From NCBI GenBank assembly GCA_030643125.1, contig DAOWML010000128.1, positions 1-6,819 on the forward strand: 6,819 bases of DNA. The letters are read 5' to 3'. Positions 1-5,404 of this stretch are shown here, piece by piece; position 1 is the first letter of the stretch, and every line of letters begins with the position of its first letter. The translations under genes and the position numbers were made by a program. The DNA is from Bacteroidales bacterium (GTDB lineage Bacteria; Bacteroidota; Bacteroidia; Bacteroidales; UBA12077). The notes under the pieces were generated by a model, which saw only the letters and a list, made by a program, of their open reading frames with translations, was not told the origin of the DNA and searched no databases.

Positions 1-66
1 TTTACGACAAAAAAACAGATTATAATATACAACGTAAAAATTCAAATATTATTGAAACAAACGCAC

Positions 67-363
67 TTATATTAACATGAGTTCGATATAAGAATAGTTT
101 TTAATATTTGTAATATCTTTTTGAATTATAGGTAATTCACCATTTGAAGCGTTATTTTCTATTCGGTGAATTTACAGTTGCCTTATAAGCTGCTGATTAC
201 TTTGATTTTTACCTCGAACTGACGTTATATTAACAAATATTTAAATCGGATAATTTAATAGTATGTATTATTCAGTTTATAAAGACCTCGCAATTCTATA
301 GCATATCAAATAACCTTTTACGTGCTATTACTAACAACTAAAATTGTTTATCATTATATTAAC
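67..363 (+). repeat. three dispersed copies of TTATATTAAC
   Basis: The 10-mer TTATATTAAC occurs exactly at 67-76, 225-234 and 354-363, all in the same orientation. The last two copies share further bases (TTATATTAAC, then A or C, then AAT). The copies are 158 and 129 bp apart, so this is not a tandem array. They could be binding sites for a regulator of the MFS gene, or chance matches in very AT-rich DNA. I infer no function. Confidence 0.35.
134..172. other. 8-bp inverted repeat, possible hairpin or operator
   Basis: AATTCACC at 134-141 is the exact reverse complement of GGTGAATT at 165-172, with a 23-base spacer. No T-run follows either arm, so it is not an intrinsic terminator. It is about 240 bp before the MFS start, far for a simple repressor site. 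A structured RNA or a binding site for a dimeric protein are both possible. Confidence 0.3.
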
Positions 364-384
364 CAATTTATATTACGAATAAGA

Positions 385-392
385 TATATTTG
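385..392 (+). promoter_or_regulatory. possible -7 promoter box of the MFS gene
   Basis: TATATTTG matches the Bacteroidota -7 consensus TAnnTTTG exactly and lies 18 bases before the ATG at 411, which would give a very short leader. No TTTG -33 element is visible at the usual 19-21 base spacing, so the assignment rests on one box in AT-rich DNA. Confidence 0.35.
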
Positions 393-410
393 CAAGCTAT
401 ATTTTAGCAA

Positions 411-1592
411 ATGAACCAATCGCTACAATCAAATATTTTAAAACTTTATATAATTAAGATAGCCAAATGGTTTATGCTTTTTATGCCTATTGTAGTATTG
501 TTTTACAAAGATAATGGCTTAGAAATGCGCCACATTTTTATTTTACAGGCCATTTATTCCATCGCAATTGTTGCATTAGAAATTCCATCAGGTTATTTAG
601 CCGATGTTTTAGGCCGAAAAATCACCTTAGTTTTAGGGACAATTCTAGGTTTTTTCGGATTTCTGACTTATAGTTTTTCATATGGTTTTGTAGGTTTTCT
701 AATTGCTGAAGTCATTTTGGGACTTGGACAAAGTTTAATTTCCGGAGCCGATTCCGCTTTGTTATATGACTCATTACTTGAATCGGGCAAAAAGAATAAA
801 TATATTAAATATGAGGGCAGGATGGTTTCCATTGGTAATTTTGCTGAAGCAATTGCCGGAATATCAGGTGGGTTATTAGCTACTTTAAGTTTAAGATATC
901 CTTATTACGCACAAACGCTGGTAGCCTTTATCGGAATACCGGCAGCCTTACTTCTTATCGAACCAATCAGGCAAAAAAAGCTGGTTAAAATGAAGCTTAT
1001 GGATATTTTAAAAATTGTAAAATATGCCTTACACGATAATTATGAGCTTAAATGGAATATCATATTTTCATCTGTAATTGGCGCTGCAACATTAACAATG
1101 GCGTGGTTTGTTCAGCCTTACTTTGATCTTGTATTACTCCCTATAGGCTTATTTGGTGTGTTATGGACAATACTTAATCTTACAGTTGGGTTTAGTGCAA
1201 TAATGGCTCACAAAGTTGAAATGAAACTAAAACAGATAAAAACCATGATTGGGATAACTTTGCTAATTCCGGCAGGTTATATTATCGTGAGCAGAATAAA
1301 TACTATGTGGGGAATTAGTGTACTTTTAGTTTTTTATATTGTTCGTGGAATTGCAACCCCTGTTTTAAAAGATTATATCAACAAATTATGTGATTCAGAT
1401 ATCAGAGCAACAGTGCTTTCAGTTAGAAACTTTGTTATTCGAATATTCTTTGCCATTATTGGCCCTTTTGTTGGCTGGTATACTGATAATTTTAGTTTAC
1501 AGGCTGCCCTGCTTTTATCGGGAATCATATTTTTTGTATTAGCTGTAATTACCTTAATAATGCAATTGAAAGTATTGAAAGCTAAAAATTAA
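411..1592 (+). CDS. MFS transporter
   Basis: This is an integral membrane carrier of the major facilitator superfamily, 393 residues, the usual size for a 12-helix member. Many hydrophobic segments run through the protein, with a basic, polar central linker (about residues 186-215) between the two halves. The signature loop after helix 2 is clear: GYLADVLGRK at residues 61-70, matching motif A (G-x3-D-x2-G-R-K). GADSALLYDSL at 112-122 is a second stretch typical of drug/proton-antiporter-like MFS proteins of Bacteria. Such proteins export or import small molecules using the proton gradient; the substrate cannot be told from sequence. The ATG at 411 gives a short polar N-terminus before helix 1 and has no Shine-Dalgarno sequence, normal for this phylum. 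The gene stands alone and converges with the GPP34 gene 49 bases downstream. I am sure of the family, not of the substrate. Confidence 0.9.
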   Translation: MNQSLQSNILKLYIIKIAKWFMLFMPIVVLFYKDNGLEMRHIFILQAIYSIAIVALEIPSGYLADVLGRKITLVLGTILGFFGFLTYSFSYGFVGFLIAEVILGLGQSLISGADSALLYDSLLESGKKNKYIKYEGRMVSIGNFAEAIAGISGGLLATLSLRYPYYAQTLVAFIGIPAALLLIEPIRQKKLVKMKLMDILKIVKYALHDNYELKWNIIFSSVIGAATLTMAWFVQPYFDLVLLPIGLFGVLWTILNLTVGFSAIMAHKVEMKLKQIKTMIGITLLIPAGYIIVSRINTMWGISVLLVFYIVRGIATPVLKDYINKLCDSDIRATVLSVRNFVIRIFFAIIGPFVGWYTDNFSLQAALLLSGIIFFVLAVITLIMQLKVLKAKN

Positions 1593-1641
1593 CTTTCTAA
1601 GTTTTATCAATTATCTTTAATTATGATGCTCCAACAAATGC

Positions 1642-2289
1642 CTAACTTGTTGCAGCTACAACTGCTGCTTGTATTTTTTTTAATGCCTGACTTACAGCTT
1701 CAGATATTTCGATACTTTTAGTAAGTTCCTTAATTTTTTTATTTGCTGCCCGATATTCTTTTCTATTTGTAAATAGTACTCTTGTTAATTTACAACTATT
1801 CATTAGGCTCAATAATAATAAATTGTTTAAATCAGTTTTTTTACTCTCAATAACTATTCTCTTAAGTTTCATTTTAATTTCATCAACAAGCTTTGTATTT
1901 ATTATTGGATATTTATAAAATGTAAATAAACCCCAAACATAAGTTGACTTATTAATCTTAATAATTTTTTTATTATACAAATCATTAATAATAACTTTTT
2001 TAAATCCTGACGCCTTATTGCCTAGTTTATTTATCCAATACTTTGTTCTTCGCGTTTTTTTTGAGTTACTAATCAATTTAACACATTCATCTACAACTTT
2101 ATAATCAGTTAATTTCACATCAACAACTGACAATCGTTTATTTTGAATTGCAATTTTATTAAGCTCTGACATTTCAAGTAAGATAGCGCCGGCAATACCA
2201 TAATTTAAAGAAAGTGAATCAATCAGAAATTTACCATTCTTTTTATTAATTGCTAAAAGAATAAACTTTTCAATTAGATTTATTTCCAT
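1642..2289 (-). CDS. GPP34 (GOLPH3-like) family protein
   Basis: This 215-residue protein appears to be a bacterial GPP34-domain protein (Pfam GPP34, the fold of eukaryotic GOLPH3/Vps74). Visible hallmarks are an N-terminal E-K-F-I-L-L-A-I helix (residues 7-14), the NYGIAGAILLEMSELNKI block (29-46) that matches the family pattern 'y..aGA.L.EL...g.I', a W..KL segment near 85-89 followed by LYNKKIIK (104-111), the late helix LLLLSLMNSCKLTRVLF (157-173), and an Ala-rich C-terminal helix (QALKKIQAAVVAA, 201-213). GOLPH3 binds phosphatidylinositol 4-phosphate and Golgi glycosyltransferases; the role of bacterial members is not established. No signal peptide or transmembrane helix is seen, so it should be cytosolic or peripheral on the membrane. 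It is very Lys/Ile/Asn-rich and lower in GC than the AOR operon. It is a single-gene unit, convergent with the MFS gene and divergent from the ferredoxin gene. The family call comes from remembered patterns and is fairly, not fully, certain. Confidence 0.75.
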   Translation of the reverse strand: MEINLIEKFILLAINKKNGKFLIDSLSLNYGIAGAILLEMSELNKIAIQNKRLSVVDVKLTDYKVVDECVKLISNSKKTRRTKYWINKLGNKASGFKKVIINDLYNKKIIKINKSTYVWGLFTFYKYPIINTKLVDEIKMKLKRIVIESKKTDLNNLLLLSLMNSCKLTRVLFTNRKEYRAANKKIKELTKSIEISEAVSQALKKIQAAVVAATS

Positions 2290-2458
2290 CAGTAAAATTT
2301 TTATGCATATAAATTTATGAAATATGTACTATATTTAAAAATCATTCTCTCTTTTTCGCAAACGATTGAAATAATATTTAAATATAAAACGAAGGTGTTT
2401 TTTCTTATTGACTGTATCTTTTTGGGTACAAATTCTTGATTATTATTACTATTTATTA

Positions 2459-2489
2459 GAAATTTATATATTATCTTAGTGCTTCCAAA
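2459..2489 (-). promoter_or_regulatory. possible promoter reading toward the GPP34 gene
   Basis: On the minus strand TTTG (2486-2489) is followed after exactly 19 bases by TAAATTTC (2459-2466), one mismatch from the Bacteroidota consensus TTTG-N19-TAnnTTTG. Transcription would begin near 2452 and give the GPP34 gene a leader of about 160 bases. The same 225-bp gap must also hold the promoter of the ferredoxin-AOR operon on the + strand, for which I see no good match. Confidence 0.35.
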
Positions 2490-2514
2490 GTTCAAAATAT
2501 AAAAATATAAACAG

Positions 2515-2931
2515 ATGAAACTTGCTGTAAAAGATGTAATGCGATGTGTTGGCTGTCAGAGCTGTATGTTTGCTTGCTCAAGAAGAAGTGGTAATGCAGG
2601 ATTATCAAATACATGTATCGGAGTAAAATCTACCGGAGGAATTTCCAGAGGTTACACGGTTATAGTATGCCGCTCGTGCAAAAATCCTCCTTGTGCCAGT
2701 GTTTGTCCAACAGGAGCGCTGGTTCCACAAAAAGGTGGCGGAGTTCGTTTAATATCATCAAAATGTATTGGATGCGGTTTATGTAAAGATGCATGTATTA
2801 TAGATGCAGTATTTTGGAACGAAGAGCAAAACAAACCTGTAATATGTGTGCAGTGTGGTTATTGTGTTGAGTATTGCCCTTACGAAGTACTTGAGTTAAT
2901 TAAAGATGAGAAAGGAGTTAGCCATGATTGA
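2515..2931 (+). CDS. four-cluster [4Fe-4S] ferredoxin-like electron-transfer subunit of AOR
   Basis: This 138-residue protein has 17 cysteines, 16 of them in four quartets suited to four [4Fe-4S] clusters: C11-C14-C17-C21, C52-C55-C60-C64 (CxxCxxxxCxxxC), C84-C87-C90-C94 and C111-C114-C117-C121. The pattern is that of the HycB/DmsB-type iron-sulfur subunits and of the small AorA-like polyferredoxin that accompanies some tungsten AORs. C34 is the spare cysteine. No signal peptide or membrane segment is present, so it should be cytosolic. Its job is inferred to be carrying electrons between the AOR encoded next and an external acceptor or donor. It is the first gene of the operon and overlaps the AOR start by 8 bases. 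The ATG at 2515 has an A-rich leader with no Shine-Dalgarno sequence. The iron-sulfur role is secure; the partnership rests on context. Confidence 0.92.
   Translation: MKLAVKDVMRCVGCQSCMFACSRRSGNAGLSNTCIGVKSTGGISRGYTVIVCRSCKNPPCASVCPTGALVPQKGGGVRLISSKCIGCGLCKDACIIDAVFWNEEQNKPVICVQCGYCVEYCPYEVLELIKDEKGVSHD
2911..2917 (+). promoter_or_regulatory. Shine-Dalgarno site that fixes the AOR start
   Basis: AAAGGAG lies inside the last codons of the ferredoxin gene, 6 bases before the ATG at 2924. It makes 2924 a better start than the in-frame ATG at 2906, which has no such site and lies before the purine block. The site together with the ATGATTGA overlap suggests translational coupling of the two subunits. 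The other leaders in the window lack a comparable site. Confidence 0.7.
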
Positions 2932-4678
2932 AAATGATACTTTATCGAGAGTTTTATATATTGATTTAAGTAAGAAAAGATATTTTGTTAAAGATCGCAA
3001 AGATCTTTTTGAAAAATATTTGGGTGGAACCGGAGTAGCAACTCAACTGTTACTTGAAGAGTGTCCTGAAGGAATTGATGCTTTTGCCAAGGAGTCACCA
3101 ATTATATTTGCAGTTGGACCATTAACAGGAGCTTTTCCTTTAGCATCAAAAACCTGTGCCATGTTTAAATCACCTCACACAGGTGATTTAGGCGAAAGTC
3201 ATGCCGGTGGTCGAAGTGCAATTGCTATTCGTATGGCCGGTTACGGAGCTATAGTAATAAAAGGAAAAAGTGAATTGCCAATTTATCTTTCAATAAGCAA
3301 TGGCAAGGTTCTGTTTAAAAATGCAACTACTCTTTGGGGAATGAAAGATGGCTCAATAGCTGCAAGAGTTATGCGTCAATCAGAAGGTGGAGAAGGATTA
3401 AGGGCTATTTTCAGAATCGGACAGGCTGGTGAGAATATGGCAACATTTGCTAATGTTACTACCGAAACTTATCGCCATTTTGGAAGATTGGGTTTAGGAG
3501 CTATTTTTGGTAGTAAAATGTTAAAAGGGATAGTAATTTCGGGCAAACAGATGATTGAAGTTACAAATAAGAAGGAATATAGAGCATTATATGATCAAAT
3601 TTATAAAGCTGCAACCGAATCGCCGTTAATGCAAAAGTATCACGATGTAGGTACAGCTATTAACATTAAATCTTTAAATTCTGCGAAGGCTTTACCTGTA
3701 AAGAACCTTCAGATGAGCTCAACAGAAGACATAGGCCCTGTTACCGGTGAAGAAATAGCAAAACATCATTTAGCACGACGTGTTGCTTGCGCACACTGCC
3801 CTGTAGCTTGTATACACCTCGCATATTTACGAGAAGCTTATGATGATGATCCCTATTTTTACAAAACAATCCCGGTTTGTTACGATTTCGAATTAATATA
3901 TTCATTAGGAACCATGATTGGCATAACCGAACCAAAAGCCTTACTCAAACTCATCGATATAGTTGAACAAGTAGGTGTTGATGCCATGAGTATGGGTGTT
4001 ATCCTGGCATGGATTACCGAAATGTTCGAAAAAAATATGATTACCAAAGAAGATTTAAATGGTATATCAATAAGTTGGGGCAATGTTGAAGGATACATTG
4101 AACTGGTCAGAAATATTTCTAAACCCATAACGGTTTTTCTTAAAGCATGTGCACATGGTGTTGATTATGCTTCAAAAATTTACGGCGGAAAAGAATTTGC
4201 CATGCAATTTGGAAAAAATGAAATGCCCGGATATCATACCGGACCTGCTGGTTACTTGGGGTTCCTGCTTGGTGCACGACATAGTCATTTAGATAATGGA
4301 GGTTATTCTATTGATCAAAAAGAATTGATTAAAATTGATTTAAGCCCGGAACAAGTTGTTAACAAATTACTTGACGAAGAAGCAATACGGCAAATTCTAT
4401 CAAGTATTGCAGTTTGTTTTTTTGCTCGTGGTATTTATGAGCTCAAACTAGTAAGTGAAGCTATTAAATTACTAGGATTTGATCTTAATGAAAACGAGCT
4501 ACATGAAATAGGAAAACAAATTCATTTAAATAAATATAAGTTTAAGATGCGAGAGGGATTCAGAATCGAAAAGCTTGAAGTTCCTGAACGTATTTATGAA
4601 ACAACCGATCCAACAGGCAAAATAACAAAGAAATTCATAAAAGAAGGATTAGATTACGCTCAAAATCTAATTAATTAG
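2924..4678 (+). CDS. aor: aldehyde:ferredoxin oxidoreductase, tungsten-type (divergent AOR)
   Basis: This 584-residue protein (Pyrococcus AOR is about 605) should oxidise aldehydes to acids, or the reverse, at a bis-pterin tungsten (or molybdenum) centre in the cytosol. The N-terminal AOR domain has YLGGTGVATQLL (32-43), GPLTGAFPLASK (65-76), KSPHTGDLGESHAGGRSAIAIRMAGYGAIVIKGK (82-115), GQAGEN (166-171) and GRLGLGAIFGSKMLKGI (187-203). The [4Fe-4S] ligands are C289-x2-C292-x3-C296 with C498 as the likely fourth. YDFELIYSLGTMIGI (320-334) replaces the usual PEYET-alaLGs block, keeping a Glu (E323). GARHSHLDNGGYS (450-462) replaces the catalytic-His region. The first pterin motif DxxGLD reads ExxGVD (348-353); the second, DxxGLC, reads SSIAVC (493-498), so this is a divergent branch. 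The start at 2924 is chosen for its Shine-Dalgarno site; the in-frame 2906 ATG would add six residues. It is the last gene of the operon, with a terminator past an inserted element. The family is sure; metal and substrate are unknown. Confidence 0.93.
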   Translation: MIENDTLSRVLYIDLSKKRYFVKDRKDLFEKYLGGTGVATQLLLEECPEGIDAFAKESPIIFAVGPLTGAFPLASKTCAMFKSPHTGDLGESHAGGRSAIAIRMAGYGAIVIKGKSELPIYLSISNGKVLFKNATTLWGMKDGSIAARVMRQSEGGEGLRAIFRIGQAGENMATFANVTTETYRHFGRLGLGAIFGSKMLKGIVISGKQMIEVTNKKEYRALYDQIYKAATESPLMQKYHDVGTAINIKSLNSAKALPVKNLQMSSTEDIGPVTGEEIAKHHLARRVACAHCPVACIHLAYLREAYDDDPYFYKTIPVCYDFELIYSLGTMIGITEPKALLKLIDIVEQVGVDAMSMGVILAWITEMFEKNMITKEDLNGISISWGNVEGYIELVRNISKPITVFLKACAHGVDYASKIYGGKEFAMQFGKNEMPGYHTGPAGYLGFLLGARHSHLDNGGYSIDQKELIKIDLSPEQVVNKLLDEEAIRQILSSIAVCFFARGIYELKLVSEAIKLLGFDLNENELHEIGKQIHLNKYKFKMREGFRIEKLEVPERIYETTDPTGKITKKFIKEGLDYAQNLIN

Positions 4679-4825
4679 TGTCAGCAAGAAAACACCAATA
4701 ATTTCGTTACTCTTGTTTTGAAAACAGTCGATTACATCAGTAAACTCCCTATTTTCAAAACTACGAAAGCCTCATTTTTGGCATTTTCTTATCTAACACT
4801 GAATTTTCGTACAGACATTAATTAG
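4671..4825. mobile_element. 139-bp MITE-like element with flanking 8-bp target duplication
   Basis: The element proper is 4679-4817. Its left end TGTCAGCAAGAAAA (4679-4692) and right end TTTTCGTACAGACA (4804-4817) are imperfect terminal inverted repeats matching at 11 of 14 bases (TGTCnGnAnGAAAA). It is flanked by the exact direct repeat TTAATTAG at 4671-4678 and 4818-4825; adjoining bases extend the repeat to 11 bp (ATTAATTAGTG). The left copy sits in the 12-bp palindrome CTAATTAATTAG and includes the AOR stop codon. Inside is a second inverted repeat: 4702-4727 against 4749-4768, with a 10-bp perfect core (4715-4724 with 4752-4761) and six extra bases in the left arm. There is no coding capacity, so movement would need a transposase supplied elsewhere. 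The 8-bp AT-rich duplication resembles IS families such as IS1595 that make 8-bp repeats, but I cannot assign a family. A chance arrangement is possible but unlikely, since three signals agree. Confidence 0.6.
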
Positions 4826-4844
4826 TGGTTTTATTATTTAGATT

Positions 4845-4875
4845 AAAGCCTGCTCAATACGAAGCAGGTTTTTTT
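4845..4875 (+). terminator. rho-independent terminator of the ferredoxin-AOR operon
   Basis: A stem of 10 pairs including one G-T pair forms between 4845-4854 (AAAGCCTGCT) and 4863-4872. Its core CCTGCT/AGCAGG closes an 8-base loop, and the run of seven T spans 4869-4875. It is on the strand of the AOR gene and lies 166 bases after its stop. Without the inserted element at 4679-4817 and one direct-repeat copy it would begin about 20 bases after the stop, the normal distance. Confidence 0.8.
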
Positions 4876-4889
4876 ATGCTTTCGCATAA
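4874..4889. other. small hairpin adjoining the terminator
   Basis: TTATGC (4874-4879) pairs with GCATAA (4884-4889) around a 4-base loop. Read on the minus strand the loop is GAAA, a stable GNRA tetraloop. It touches the T-run of the terminator. It may add to termination or be a chance 6-bp palindrome. Confidence 0.3.
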
Positions 4890-5000
4890 TAAATCGATAA
4901 GTTTTACGTAATAATATAGTGTTCGATCTAAAGTAATTTATTTACTACTCTCTCCTATATTTTTCTGTTATATAATTTTTAGAACTTATATACAATACTT

Positions 5001-5342
5001 ATGGAAAAAGAAGCAATTGAAACTTTAGTATTTGCTCAAAAAAGTAAAACCGAGTTAATTGATGAAACAATAATTAGTCTTCAGGGACTACTGTATGAAA
5101 CATTTTTGAAAAAAGGAGATCGAAATCTAAAAAATGAATTTCCTACAAATACACATCCTGACGATTTACGAATAAAATTAGATAATGTGGTGATCTATAT
5201 TGAAAGCCTTAACTCACCTGAATTATCAATTGAAGTTATTTTAGATATTTTTATAAATCAAACGAATTTTGAATTAGGAAAATTCTCTCATTTTTTCAAT
5301 GAAGAAGGTAATTTGATTGACGAGTTATTGGTAATGAACTAA
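5001..5342 (+). CDS. hypothetical protein, 113 residues
   Basis: I do not recognise this protein. It is small, soluble-looking and rich in Glu, Asp, Ile, Leu and Asn, with no signal peptide, transmembrane helix, cysteine or metal-binding motif. The N-terminal half (about residues 2-38) looks helical with charged faces, then a polar stretch with Pro and His (about 46-55), then another likely helical region (about 56-98). Codon and amino-acid make-up resembles the neighbouring genes, and the ATG at 5001 follows a stop-rich AT-rich leader without a Shine-Dalgarno sequence. It lies 125 bases after the AOR-operon terminator, so it is its own transcription unit, and it converges with the TPR gene 62 bases downstream. 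No clear promoter or terminator of its own is visible. It is probably a real gene because the frame is open and protein-like, but no function can be given. Confidence 0.65.
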   Translation: MEKEAIETLVFAQKSKTELIDETIISLQGLLYETFLKKGDRNLKNEFPTNTHPDDLRIKLDNVVIYIESLNSPELSIEVILDIFINQTNFELGKFSHFFNEEGNLIDELLVMN

Positions 5343-5404
5343 AAAAGTTTCTCTTTAATAAAAATAAACCATAAATAGTAAATTATCATTATCATCTTCC
5401 GAAA

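Larger units (their letters stand above)
1..410. other. AT-rich region without a gene, upstream of the MFS gene
   Basis: No reading frame of convincing length or composition is present on either strand, and I see no tRNA, rRNA or CRISPR pattern. The stretch is strongly AT-rich and broken by stops in all frames. It contains three copies of a 10-bp motif, one 8-bp inverted repeat and a possible -7 promoter box, listed separately. It is most likely the intergenic and leader region of the MFS gene at 411. The left edge is the window boundary, so a gene ending just outside cannot be excluded. Confidence 0.6.

Noticed and set aside
1632..1652. CAACAA/TTGTTG inverted repeat between the convergent MFS and GPP34 genes as a terminator
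   Set aside because: The 6-bp stem is weak, it lies over the GPP34 stop codon and last codons, and no T-run follows on either strand.
2415..2424. TATCTTTTTG as a + strand -7 box for the ferredoxin-AOR operon
   Set aside because: The spacing inside the box is two bases too long, and no TTTG lies 19-21 bases upstream.
2301..2495. 64-residue open frame on the minus strand just upstream of the GPP34 gene
   Set aside because: It lies in AT-rich intergenic DNA, has a low-complexity Ile/Asn/Lys composition and no ribosome site, and overlaps the predicted GPP34 promoter. It is best taken as chance.
2906..2923. Upstream in-frame ATG as the start of the AOR gene
   Set aside because: The six extra residues (MRKELA) lie over the Shine-Dalgarno block that serves the ATG at 2924, and the first conserved AOR segment begins after residue 7 of the shorter form.
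2652..4128. Minus-strand open frames at 2652-2834, 3741-3935 and 3880-4128
   Set aside because: They lie wholly or almost wholly opposite well-supported conserved ferredoxin and AOR coding sequence and show no protein-like features.
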